Below, piece by piece: positions 11,532-22,952 of a stretch of DNA of 64,000 bases. The stretch spans positions 682,001 through 746,000 of the forward strand of contig JAIWND010000004.1 in assembly GCA_025330725.1 (NCBI GenBank), written 5' to 3'. The position numbers were made by a program, and so were the translations under genes. Each line of letters begins with the position of its first letter. The stretch's first letter is position 1. The notes under the pieces are model-generated. The model saw only the letters and a list, made by a program, of their open reading frames with translations. It was not told the DNA's origin and ran no database searches. This DNA comes from Chlamydoabsidia padenii. Taxonomy: Eukaryota; Mucoromycota; Mucoromycetes; Mucorales; Cunninghamellaceae.

Positions 11532-14116
11532 CTACATGGAAGATTTAGTAGTGTAATCATTGACTAAACTAGGGGAATAAGATGATTCTTCATTGGTGAT
11601 AGGTACATGATCCAAAACCTTGAGATGATCACCACAGCCATGGATAAAGAGAGCGCGGTACATGTTTCGTCGCCTTCGCCAGTATTCGGACAAGTCTTGA
11701 TAATGGGATGCTTCACGAGATAGCCAGCTAGTATCGTATTCGGGACCAAGATAACGACATAGTGGATATGTCCGACCGTCTTTTGCCTGGAAGGTACTTG
11801 TATAGATCAGGTCAGCATACATCTTCGAGTTGATGGGATTGTTCCTAAAAGTGAATGGGCTTTATTAGTCCAACCAATACACAAAAAACCAATCTTTTTC
11901 TTTTTCTTTTTACCTAGTGTCCAAATACTGTAATCGAGGAAGTGATCGTGCTATTTCCAAAAGATGACCGAGTTTCCGGAACCGGTTATCAATCAGTACC
12001 AATTTCTGTAGTCGTTGATGATGTTTTAAGGGTCCAATATGCTTTAGATAGTTGTGGCTGAGGTAGAGGATCCGGAGCTGAGGTACTTGTGAAGCAAAGT
12101 CTGAGGAAATTTCTTCTACTTGGCCACCACAGAGTTCCAAATATTCCAAGTTTATAAAGTGGACCTTATGATCTATTTGTTTAACAGGCATACCTAACAA
12201 TAATAATGTCAGTGAGTGTTGTTCGATTTTATTTTAGATTGTATAAAGTTACCTGACAAGTACAACTTGCGAGCCCCGCTCCAGTCCTTCATATGAGCTT
12301 GCCTACAATTAAGTAAACGAATTAGTTCAAGGTAACATTTTTACGTTATGTATAATGACTTGCATTTGTTGACCACATTGTTGATCCCGTATAGATAATG
12401 TATCCAGTTGTATCATATGATAAAATGTTTTTAGATGTTCCAGTCGATTGTTATCCAGGTATAAGGTTCGCAGGTTGGGAAATAGCTGTCCGTCAAATAC
12501 ACGTAGTCGATTGTAATTCAATTTCAATACACGAAGAGTCTTTATAGGGTGAGTCAATACCATGCTTTCGATCTCGTTCCTGTCTATTTCAATTAAAAAA
12601 CAAAAAAATGTTATTACAATCTTGTTTTGATTGGTGGAGATAATTCATGATCATTTTACCTAAATTCAATTCATGCAGTTTCGGAATCCCATTCAATGTT
12701 TCCAGACATTGAATTCTGTTGTATGATACATCAAGGATTTCGAGGTGATATCTATTTTGTCAATCATTAAAATTCGATTAGTTCATCTTTCTTTCCCTTT
12801 CCCCACCAATACTTACAGAGAGGCATGGTCAAAGTTCAATCTGTCAATGGCGTTTCCCCGGAGTTTCAATTTCACAAGACCATGCATTTGATGAAGGGCT
12901 TGACAAGATCGTAGTTTGTTGTTTTCCGCCATGAGAACTTTCAAGTAGTAAAAAGACCCCATTCCTACATTATAATAAAAACAAAAGTTAGTATATCATT
13001 GATTTGGTTCTGTATTACCATCAAAAGTCTCCAGTGCGTTATCGCAAACATCCAAATATTCCAATAAATGCAAGGATCGAAACCCTTCAATGTCAGTCAA
13101 TCTAGAATAATAATAATAATAATAATAATAATGGGTGAGATTAAGAAGATAAGTAGGCCTTTTATATGTGTGCTTACCTATTTGATTTTGCTTTGAGGAT
13201 TTTGAGAGAGAGAGGCAAGTCAGATAAGGATTTGATTTGATTGTGAGATCTACAAATATAAAGACATCAGTCATGGATCATATTGTAACGCCCCTCCTCT
13301 CTTTTTTTTTTTTTAAAAAAAAAATTACATTATCAAGGTCTCCAATACTGGCGTTAGTGTTTCCAACTGATGAATGGCAGTTAATTGTTGATGGCTGAGG
13401 TCGAGTGAACGTAGAGTTTGCCATGGTCCTGTCAGTTGAGCCACAATCGAGTCCAGAGCCTGCTTCTGGTCTCGGGTCGCAAAATAGAATACCAAAGGGT
13501 GTTCTTGTTGCTGTTGTTGCTGTTCCTTTTGTGTCGCTGGGAGGTTGATCAAGTCCAAATTATTGACTTTTTCAGGTGTCTTGATATCTTGCTTGGTGAA
13601 TGGTAGTGGTTTGTCGGTGATGGATTGTTGTTGCATTCTATTCCACTTTTGACGAAACGATAGAGTAGTGTCAATGCCGAGTTGTTGCTGGTAGGTTGTT
13701 GAAGTGGAAAGCCAAGGAAGAGAAGCACCGTTAATATTAGTTGAAGGTGGTGTCCATTTAGCAAAAGTATCAGCATGAGACAAAGTGAGTGGTTGCGCTT
13801 CAGTACGTTGTTGTTGTTCGTGGTTGGAGGCACTGGTGGAAGGTTCAGGTATCGGTTGAAGGAGTAGTGGAGACAAAGAAGTAGATTGTGATGAAGATGG
13901 CTTGGTTTTAATATCAAGGTGATCAATGGTGAGAGAGATGTCGGAAGAGGACGAATAGCCCAGGTTTAGATTGTTAAACCTTTCAAAGTTTAATTCGAGT
14001 TGACGTTCGTTGGTTGATAAAGAAGAGGACGAAGAATGATCAGGCGCCGCTGCACCTTCCTTTGTAGTGTCACCAAGTTCTGTATCCAAAATGTCCTCCC
14101 AGCTGTCAATGGACAT
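11532..14116 (-). CDS. leucine-rich-repeat scaffold, Cdc11/Nud1-like
   Basis: Cdc11 (fission yeast) and Nud1 (budding yeast) anchor the septation/mitotic-exit kinase cascade to the spindle pole body. The protein (start 14116) opens with SWEDILDTELGD and a ~200-residue Ser/Gln-rich disordered region. LRRs follow in a series of short exons (LRSLDLSHQQLTAI, LEYLDVCDNALETFDG, LRVLKLNYNRLRVF, LRTLYLDNNRLEHL, LEYLELCGG, LRILYLSHNYLKHI, LQKLVLIDNRFRKL). The C-terminal cap resembles this family: NPINSKMYADLIY, then WRRRRNMYRALFIHGCGDHLKVLDHVPIT. A 9-unit AAT repeat sits in one intron (~13105-13131). A recurrent element lies 120-134 bp upstream. LRR identity is certain; Cdc11/Nud1 orthology is inferred from layout and C-terminal cap. 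Confidence 0.75.
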
Positions 14117-14235
14117 TTGAATAGTTGTGTTTTTTTTTTTTGAAAAAAAAAGGATGGATGGAGAGAAAGAGAGACAAGATAAAGTAGAAAAGGGGGAGAA
14201 GGGGCAAATTTATAAAAAAGTCAAAAACAAAAAAC

Positions 14236-14250
14236 ATTTCAAACACCGAT
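14236..14250 (+). promoter_or_regulatory. recurrent TTYRAAYNCCG element, LRR scaffold promoter
   Basis: atttcaaacaccgat, 120-134 bp upstream of the LRR gene ATG. Confidence 0.5.
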
Positions 14251-14345
14251 CATGCTTCCGTTTAGGATCACATTTTATTAAAATTACAAATTATACATGA
14301 CAAACAACCTATTCTACAGGTGCTATACTACATTATGACCGCGGT

Positions 14346-15459
14346 TCAATTTGTGTCATTAACATCATTGATGTTTTCTGGGACAGGAATAGGATCTTCT
14401 TGTTGTGGACTATTGGCGAGGAGATCATTGTTATAAGTGACTACGTTGATAGTTCTTTGCATTGGTGTATCTGAGGGTGTATCACAAGGTGTATCCAAAC
14501 CAGGTGTGTTGGTGGAAGAAACAGCATCTGGTGTATTGATGGGTATGTCCAATAATTGATCCTCCATCGTCGTCACTCTTTGTTCGGTAGGTTGATGTTG
14601 ATGTAGCTGAAGGTCTTGTTCATGTTGTAAAATAGGTGAAAGTTCAGTTTCGATCACAGAAGATATCATAGCAGGCGCGGAAGCTACAGGAATTGATGAG
14701 GAAGGAGTTTCGGTATTACTAGATCCACCCTTGTCCACATCGATGCTGATCTTTGTCGTGTGGTTGTGTTCGTCTAGAGGTAACTGTTGTATATCCATGA
14801 CATCGTCCTTTGGTATGAGGTGAGCAGGGCTGATCATGGTCTGATCAAAATCTACGTCTGGAACATCATTGAGTGTTGGTGTATGTGTTTGTCTATTATC
14901 GCTGACTGTTGTTGTTGTTGAGGAGGAGACAAGTGCTTGGGCTGGTAAAGTAGTTGTTATAGTGACTGAATCTTTGGTGGTGATATTTGTCGTTGAGTCT
15001 ACCATTTGTACTTGATCAATGGGAATGTTGGGTGTTTCCTGGTGTTGAAGAAGTACGGGATGAGTCAGGGTTTATATCAAGGTCTGTCCTGCTTACCTTA
15101 TTAACTTCAGTCATGGTTTGATCTTCTTCTTCCTCGTCGTCATCATCTTCATCTTCAAACACAATCGTTCTATCAGCTAAATATGCCAAAGATATATAAA
15201 AAGAAGTTTAGTCAAAGTATACTATTTGTTGATTTTCATACCTTTAACCCATTTGTGTACTTGATGATGTTTTGATCTTGTACTAGGCGCCCATTTTTTC
15301 TCCCTATCAATGATAAAAAAAGATCGATTCAAATAAAGTTGGAATTCCTTTACTTTTATTACTTACCATGCTTGGACTGGTTGAGTTAGAACTCGTAAGA
15401 ATCGATCATTGTTGGATGAATTGTATTTCCGTTCACGGTTTCGAATGTTGGCAGACATG
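14346..15459 (-). CDS. BCL7-like protein (putative SWI/SNF-associated subunit)
   Basis: Start 15459. Exons 1 and 2 join to give MSANIRNRERKY, then VQAWEKKWAPSTRSKHHQVHKWVK. This matches the layout of the BCL7 N-terminal domain (basic MS-x-R start, W-E-K-K-W, then K-W-V about 15 residues later). Exon 3 is acidic (DRTIVFEDEDDDDEEEED). The last exon is a ~220-residue Thr/Ser/Pro/Asp-rich disordered tail ending NDVNDTN. In animals BCL7A/B/C are subunits of BAF-type SWI/SNF remodellers; a fungal role is inferred. An element copy (15521-15533) lies 62-75 bp upstream of the ATG. Family call rests on the short N-terminal block only. Confidence 0.68.
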
Positions 15460-15520
15460 GTTTTGTGGGAAGAAAGAGTAGGAATGAAAAAACCCCGCTC
15501 CCCTTTTTTTTCCTTGTTAG

Positions 15521-15533
15521 CGGGATCTGAATA
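15521..15533 (-). promoter_or_regulatory. recurrent element, BCL7-like promoter
   Basis: gcgggatctgaat on the plus strand, 62-75 bp upstream of the ATG; one mismatch to the consensus. Confidence 0.4.
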
Positions 15534-15617
15534 AATTGTAAAAGAAAAAAGCCTTGGCTCCTGCAGAAATTTCGCGTAGAAGTGGTGGGGTTTCAATACT
15601 TTATCCAGGTAAATCCG

Positions 15618-16113
15618 CAAACGACCTCGATACTTTTTGCCATCCCAAATCGACTTTTCTCTGTATAGATGGATATAGTACTTATGGGTGGCTACATATC
15701 AACACCGCAATGTTGAAATTTATATAGATTCGATACTGGTGTCACAAAGGCGTACATATAAACAATGGTGACACCGATCGATACATTGCAATACAGGTCA
15801 ATGCAGGCGGTAAAGGTAGTAGCAATACATATAGACAGTAGAAACATATATAGTACACATATAAATTAATTAAAGACACCCAGATAAAATAAATGCATTT
15901 ATATATACAACAATACAAATAGATGAATAGAAGACATATAGATAAAATCAAGACATGTAGATGCATCAAGGTCATTGTACAAATTTTTATTAAAACACCC
16001 ACCCCCTTTCAAATCCATATATGGGAATTACAAGTCCAGTAAAAAACTGTATAATGTAATTGGGTAATTAGCTGTACGTCAAAAGTTCATTAGTTCTGTC
16101 AAGTTATAAGACA
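15618..16113 (+). repeat. dispersed repeat family A, copy 1
   Basis: Starts at caaacgacctcgatac and ends at tcaagttataagaca. By eye it is about 85-90% identical to 57377-57820 over nearly the whole length. Shared blocks include aacaatggtgacaccgatcg and acaggtcaatgcaggcggta. This copy carries ~45 extra bases near 15965-16010 relative to copy 2. No coding capacity; probably a non-autonomous element or a remnant. Confidence 0.85.
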
Positions 16114-16395
16114 GTGAAGGGTAGTGAATAAGTAGTTAATGTAATAAGATTATATAGATATTTATAATAGGTGGTCTATGGGGGGGATAAAGGATAATAA
16201 CCAACACAATATGACAATATAATCAACACTACTGTAATAATATAAAAGAAGCCAGTTCACCAATTGCCCTTTTTTCTTGCTTGATTAACATGAGTTCGTC
16301 CACAGCCGCCATAACAGGACATGAGTCTTCATTATATTGATGTAAGAATTTGCCTTTCAGTGCCACCCAGTCCTTCTTGATAGTACGTTGTAGCG
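16114..16395. other. spacer after repeat A copy 1
   Basis: AT-rich spacer; nothing recognisable. Confidence 0.4.
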
Positions 16396-16400
16396 GAGTT

Positions 16401-17330
16401 TACCCATTAAAAGCTTGCCCTTCCAACACAACTTGTAGTCCTTCCGCCATTTCCACAGGAGAGTAGCCAAAGAATTCCGCCAGAGAATCGTCCCTTGCCA
16501 TCCATTGCTGTGCTTCCATTGCAAAAGTTGGAAATCTAGTACGTCGTCGTCGCTCCAAGTAGGTGTTGGACATGATCTTGTAATTAACGTCGTTTCTTGC
16601 CACATTACATAAAACAAGTATTCAATAACCAGCAAGAACCCAAAGCCTACAACCAGATGAAATGCGATTAATAACCTTGTCTTTTCTTGCTTTTCTTTTC
16701 TTTACTTACTTCACATATCAGGGGCAAAGAGAGATCATACAGCACAAGTGGTAACAAATATGGAAGGCAAGTAACAATACATGGAGACAAGCCTGCAATA
16801 AGAGCAAGAAGTGTGATTAGTAACACTGTCTTTTAATGTTTTTTTTTCTTCTTTACTTACAATAAAGTACCCATAAACATTGTACATCATGATTCATCCC
16901 CAAGAATCAAATGGAGCGCCATAACTGGTGGCTAGTGCAACATGCCCGAGAATAGGTAGATCCACAATAATGCCTCAACATACCAGACATCCCGCTTTAC
17001 CAGCACAACACATTCGCCAGCAGATCCAGGTGTGGAACAGGACACGATGTCGCCTACGCCCTGCCACGGCAAAAAGGCTAGGCCTAATCACTATTCTACA
17101 CAAAGGTAGCCGCCTCGCAAAATCTGCCAACTTATCCATTTGATTACTAACAGGAGACTTCACATATTGGAGGCAAAGAGGGAGCATAAACCTAGTGTAA
17201 ATAATTAACAATTCATTTAGAGTCTAAAATAGTAACAACTTTGGGAGAGTATCATTCAAGATGCATTGACTTACCTTTATGACCAGAATCACAATAAGAG
17301 GGAGGAAGCCATGAGATTACATCCACCAGA
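16401..17330 (-). pseudogene. possible small membrane-protein gene or relic, unidentified
   Basis: I do not recognise the family. The minus strand shows exon-like hydrophobic pieces separated by GTAAGT-like donors: FLVDVISWLPPSYCDSG (~17300), RFMLPLCLQYVKSPVSNQMDKL (~17150-17200), GAPFDSWGMNHDVQCLWVLYC (~16890), LPYLLPLVLYDLSLPLICE (~16730-16790), GFGFLLVIEYLFYVMW (~16620). A final open frame at 16401-16606 ends MAEGLQVVLEGQAFNG. The last two pieces overlap in different frames, and no single frame joins all exons. Two segments (~16715-16755 and ~17155-17200) look like diverged duplicates. It could be a real gene with odd splicing or a broken one. Confidence 0.3.
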
Positions 17331-17599
17331 AAACAGGTTTTTCATATAGACAGTCCTTAGGTGATTCATTGCTTACTTTTGTGTGTTAATTAATCCATCT
17401 TGTAATCATGGCGAGCAATAGGAATGAGTGCAGGGGACAACTTGTCTGTCAAGCACAGGTTCTTGAAGGGGGGTTTGTTTAAAGGGGAGGTTTTTGTATA
17501 GGAGAGTTTAAACAAAAAAAAAAAAAAAGGGTGGAAAGAAAAGGAAAAAAATGAATTTTAAAAAATCGCATTTTTATAGTTCGCGACGTGACGGAATTT

Positions 17600-18102
17600 T
17601 AATAGCTTTGCGAAAAAGCATTTCATTTTTCTTTGTCTTCCGATTCCAAAGACATTCAACTTGGTCCTCTTCAACAGGGAACTCCCATTTGTTGTAACGA
17701 TTGAATGATGAAGATAAACAAGAAGAGGTGACGAAGCAACTGACTGTGGTAGTAATGGGCTCTCTTGGAAATTATCCAAACTGGATCAACACGGCAAAGG
17801 TAAAAGAAAGGCACAAAGGGAAAGTGGTTGTGATCTATACAGTCTCTTTCTTCTTGGACAATCATCTTACCCAAGGCTATAATACTAATGCTTTTCAATT
17901 CATGTTGATGTAGAATCGTTACCTACCAATTGACCCTGGACGAATCTCTTATTTGCCTGATACAACAAACTGGGAAAAAGGACGACCTTCTCTGAATGGA
18001 ATGCAATAGGCTTTGGTTGAAAAGAAGAATAATGCTATCGCAAACTCGGTAGACACCGAGGATGGATTGGGTGGTCAAGTGCGACGATGGTACACCTCTT
18101 GA
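17600..18102 (+). pseudogene. relic of a spliced gene, in-frame stop
   Basis: Plus-strand pieces joined by an intron (donor ~17799, acceptor 17913) read LTVVVMGSLGNYPNWINTAK then NRYLPIDPGRISYLPDTTNWEKG. They continue through RPSLNGMQ, an in-frame TAG (~18007), and ALVEKKNNAIANSVDTEDG to a TGA near 18101. Codon structure on both sides of the TAG is good, suggesting a gene recently broken by one nonsense change, or a shorter real protein. Family not recognised; no clean start found. Confidence 0.4.
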
Positions 18103-18445
18103 TTGCAACTGGGAATATATATGAATGTCAAATCAATCATCGGTCCAGTAAAATCAAAAGATGATGTCTTGTGGATAACAATAGAGGTAGATTAGTTTTA
18201 TTGTAGATATAGTGTTACATTTAATCTTAATGTCTATAAAGTCTTGTTTTATCATATGTTTGCTGGTCAATATAAATACATTTATCAATGAAGGTATTTT
18301 TATCATAAATGATATATGTATCACGATAGATAACACCTATACATGCTGAATCGTGTTTTTTTTTTTGCCCGTTCAACCAAAATTACCTGGACAGCTAATT
18401 GGTTATGTTACTTTGCCCCCCCCCTTTTTTTTTTCTTACAAAGTA

Positions 18446-18612
18446 CAGTACAGGTAAAAGTCACCGCAAGTCTGGACTGACCGACATAAGGGTCTTGGAG
18501 CTTGGCTTTTGTGGTGACTTATGTTGGAAATATGCTATAATGTCCACATCGCCACTTTAATCATTAGTATCCGTGGACAATTGGAGCAATCAAAGCTCTC
18601 ACCAAAATCCCG
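18446..18612 (-). repeat. dispersed repeat family B, copy 1 (inverted)
   Basis: Reverse complement of the unit at 56957-57131 and 57166-57317. On the minus strand it reads gctccaattgtccacggata, then tgattaaagtggcgatgtgg and caaaagccaagctccaagac. About 85% identical by eye. It ends next to a copy of the recurrent element (18603-18614). Confidence 0.8.
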
Positions 18613-20800
18613 TGCGCCTGGCAATTCCCCAATAGAGATCAAATCATGTTCCGGGCCAAAGTAAAAAACTATCAGAATGGATTCGATATGGATCCTTCCA
18701 ATACCATTTGGAGACATCCCTGAAAGGGGACGGTTTCACTTTTTTCATGTTTTCCCTTGTGGACCATTTCCCCAAAGAGCGGGTTTCAAACCCCGTGTAC
18801 CCTATGGTTCCTTGTAAGAGCTCTACCGTCTCAATGGACAATGGATGCTCATCAATAAATGGACCATGAGCATTGCTTAGCCTATTTACAACAAACTTTA
18901 CATAGAACACCAAGCACCAAGTCCCTTGTATGGAGCTGTACAGGCTTGCAGACTTTTTTTCTTTTTCTTTTTCTTTTTCTTTTTACCTCCCGTGTCTAAA
19001 AAAGGAGAGTATCAGGTCTCAACTCGTATCAAACCGATGCCAATAAACCGAGTGTGTACTTGTATGATGTATTCTCAGTAAAAAGTCAAGCTTTCAGGCA
19101 CTCATTTCAATCGAACCAAGTTTCAGGTCATATGTACCTGTCATTCCTTTTGCATTGACAATGTCAAAAGAGCTTAACGAAAGTCTAGCTCTGTCTTTTT
19201 TGTTACTTATCATGCTGAAAGGGTGATAGGAGAAGAAAGGAAATGGAGGAAGAATAGTAGTAAAAGACTAGTTTCTCGATCAGAGGTTGTGTGTTAAACC
19301 CGCTTCATGAGAACGATATATGTGATCCCAATGTCATGTCGTTCGGTACCATTCATTCCTATCATACGCATTAGGCCAACAGACAACCAACTCCCTAATA
19401 ATTTTTCGTTTATCAAAAAGTCATATGCATAAAGTGCTTGATATGTTTTTTTTTTATTACATCCAGAGTCATTTCTATACTATATCTACAGCTATGTCTA
19501 TACTATAGTGAGAAGGAGGGGGGGTGATAAAAAGAGAGCCTAAATTATGTGAGTGAAGAAGGGATGAGAGATAAAGAATGTCAGAGACCGTCACCACTTT
19601 TGTTCATCGTCCAATCCAACCCATTGTTAAAGGGTGAGCCGCTCGTTTCTTTCCTATTGTCTGATCATCTAATCCTATCGAATAAAGACATATTTAGCTG
19701 ATCATTTTACTTTTTCCAGATCTATCGAGGCGGAGTTTTGTTAAGACATTCATGCAAAGTGGATGAGAGTTTTCGTGATGAGGCAGTTGATGATTTGTAC
19801 CCAGTTTGACCGTGCGCCCGGTCATAGGCGTCGATTTAGGTAAATAGATGATCAGTCGCCCAAGTTGTTGCTTAAGTTTGCTGGTATATGGTCACCTATT
19901 CACCTAGACAGAAAGAAAAAGAGAGATAAGAGAGGTATTAGTATCAGAGCCTTGATGAAGTTGTCAACTCAAAAAAGAAGGACCTATTTTACAGCATCTC
20001 CTCTTTTTTTTTTTGTTGTTTGATTGCTTTACCTTTTCCCCCTAGTTTGTCCATCACCAGTACATAGACCATACACAAGGAGTTAATATGTATCAATTCT
20101 ACCTAAACATGAAGAAAGACGAAGAGAGAAGCAAAAGTATTAGTATCAAAGTCTTGAGGAAGGGTGTAGACAGTTTCACATTACCATCCCCTTTCCCTCC
20201 ATTAGAGATTCATCGCCGTTAGTCAAATATACCCCATTACCACAGAGTCAGTTGTTTCGTCACCGCTTTTGTTCATCTTCGCCTATCCGTTCCCAACCAT
20301 CGTAAGTTTCATATTTGTGCTAAAGTTGTGTATTCGTTGTAAGTGGTGGTAGTTGGCGAAAGTTGGCTTGTAATCAATAGTTTATCAATCCATCGTCAAT
20401 GATACAGTACAGTCATAATGCCATGTTAAGGGTGAGTAAATAAGAGGAAAAAGAGAAAGGAGGGAAGAAGAAGAAAGAAGAAGATTAAAGTGGCACGACG
20501 CCTCTTAAAAAATAAATCGTTTGTCCCTCTCTCTTTTATTTAGCTTTTAAACATCGCTATTTGAAAGTGAGGAAGTGAAAATAAAACTTTTCGGGGTTGT
20601 TAACTGAACTTTTCATTCGCCGACTAATTACTTCAAATTTAAAGTTACGCACGTTTCATACAGGCGAGGGTTTGAAATGTGGATCAGATCCATCCAATCT
20701 CACCCTCCGTTAGAAACAAAGGAAGAAATTGTTTCTATTAGTATGGGGTACATACGGATTGAATTTGGTGCAAATCAACCGGCTATGAAGACCTCCATAA
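18613..20800. other. gene-poor region with weak internal duplications
   Basis: No supportable gene. A minus-strand open frame at 18644-18913 has no recognisable domain. 18778-18797 holds an inverted element pair. Two loosely similar blocks (~19585-19940 and ~20120-20300) share gtcaccrcttttgttcatc and tattagtatcaaagycttgawgaag, suggesting an old duplication. Confidence 0.45.
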
Positions 20801-21052
20801 CATTTGCTATGTCAAGATAACTCAGGGCAGGTGTCGGGATTGGAAAATAAAGACAATGGAATGGGAAATTATTTTGAAACATTTCCTCCTCTTTCTTCTT
20901 TCTTTTTTCCTCTCCCACCTTCCACATTCGTTATACATTACTCCCCTAGACTTGAACGTAAGTATGTTATTGTTTGCCTTACTTTATTAATCAACATCTC
21001 TTCTTTAATTAGTTATAACATACGCCCATGGACGATTGCCAGTCCTTATTGA

Positions 21053-22138
21053 ATAATGGACTACTTTACACCAAAGGTAAGAATCATTACTGCTTCTTTG
21101 TTTAAATGATTAACCGCCTTTTTTTTTTTATCATGTAGTTGGCACTCAAAAAGCCTGCTAAAGCGAATATATTCAACAGACTAGTGAAGTATAGCTACGA
21201 CAAGGTCAACACGAATCCCTCTTTGCATCTATGCCTTCAAGGTCCTGGTTGTCTCTTGCTCATTAAAGGTAAAATATTTGTAATCCAGCCCGACAAAACG
21301 ATAATGACTCACCGCTAAGCGATATTTTTTTGTCTATTCAAGTAGGTTAAATACTCCTGTCTGCTTCTATGCCAGCAAACAGTTGCACAAGTTATTGGAG
21401 TGTAGCTCTGGTGGTGGTTGTAATGCAAGGTACAGTAGGTTAAGAAGAAGAAGAAGAAGAAGAAGAAAAGGAATGATCAGTGGTGACTTGATATACTAAC
21501 CAATTGTTGTTTACTTTGTCTCATTTGCTAACATTATTGACTGTGGATTTGAAGTATTGGATCAGATCTTCTCTGATGACCTTCCTAAAAGAATGCGTAT
21601 TTGAAATGTGAAAACAAGGTAATTTACAATTACAATCTAATCGAAAAAAAGTTGGTTGATCAGAGTCCATAACAAGATACTAAAACTCATACTATTCGAT
21701 TCACAGGATTCTTCAGCATTGGAGTTACACTGATTTTTGTGCAGCATTAACAACGATTGGAAATCATTACGGCGGAACCACGAAACCGGCTCGATTCTTT
21801 AGCTATGTACCATCACACCAGTTGAAGAGGACATAATTGATTTTCTATGACTCTAAAGTCCATACATTTACGAGGGTGTGGATAACGTTGGACTTGGCTT
21901 GGTTGGTCAAAGGTCTATAATTGGTAGGACGATATGCTACGGAACATGGTTATGCTTTTCTTGGTGGTGGCAACAAATGAAAAGCACGGTGGGTAATGTT
22001 GGTCAGATGTTTACCACACATTAAGGTGCCTCCGAAATCGAATATATCTTGTCTCATTGAAGAATCTTATGCTGGTATGAATGTCATCGGCGATCAACTA
22101 CTCAGCAAATGCAACGATCTGGTCTTAAATACTCTTTA
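21053..22138 (+). pseudogene. relic of a multi-exon gene, several in-frame stops
   Basis: MDYFTPK (start 21056) splices to LALKKPAKANIFNRLVKYSY and NPSLHLCLQGPGCLLLIK. The next exon reads LNTPVCFYASKQLHKLLECS. A long 3' stretch carries RVWITLDLAWLVKGL, stop, LVGRYATEHGYAFLGGGNK, stop, KARWVMLVRCLPHIKVPP, SCLIEESYAGMNVIGDQLLS, then TAG at ~22138. Good splice signals but at least two in-frame stops in the last block. Family not recognised. An AATAAA-like AT-rich flank follows. Most likely a decayed host or element gene. Confidence 0.4.
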
Positions 22139-22149
22139 GAATAGCTCTT

Positions 22150-22952
22150 TTTACTTTTTATACATACCAGTTGTATTGTGTATTATGTAGCTTAACTTTA
22201 TAATAAAATAACCTTGGTTGAAATCCATCCATTGATTTAATGATTGAACTATAATGATGTTCTTTTTGGGGTTATCAGTTTAATATATGCTTTGATACAC
22301 TTGTTTTTGCATGAATTACCACTCGCTTACAAAATACCACCTCTCCCAGCTCTTGGATGACACATATGAGGGAATTAAATAGATAACATGGTTATAATAA
22401 ACTACATTGATGGCAAAGAACTTGGATCAATTACGTGAATACCATTGTTTAACTATTTCACGGAACTCGGACCCTGATCCCGAAAAATAAAATTCAAATC
22501 CCGTGCATCCTGAATTTTTCCGAGAGATATCTGTCTATGCGTACATCATCTATGTAGTTACACCTATAGTTTTTTCATTATGAAGTCCAAGGGCAAAAGT
22601 ATATAGATCTTTATTAGGGTTATATACACAATCAATCAAATTATTCTAAGTGGAAGAATGAGTTTTATAATCTAAGCGTGTGAAAGGGATATTCAGTCAT
22701 TAAGGATAGCATTACTTGATTGAGGTAGCAAAGTAAAAGTCCCGAGAATCGTTTCCTAAAAAGATAAGAGTGCCCAACCAGTCAAGTTTAGTCCTGCGCC
22801 AACCACATCCACATATAATAACATCGTCAAATAACCGTTTTATTTGTCCAAGATAAAGAGCAACAACAATATATACACTGTTCTATATAAAAAGTCCTGG
22901 TCATACCTTTTTTTTTTATCACATCCATTTATCATTTCCATCTTTTACCTAA
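22150..22952. other. intergenic, relic to SR gene
   Basis: No gene. One strong element copy at 22492-22505 (attcaaatcccgtg). Confidence 0.5.

Noticed and set aside
18644..18913. Minus-strand 89-codon frame near repeat B
   Set aside because: Looked like a transposase fragment at first, but no catalytic motif or repeated family was found.
21841..22138. Possible PARP or helicase-like domain in the relic
   Set aside because: A few glycine-rich phrases look similar, but no signature residues line up.
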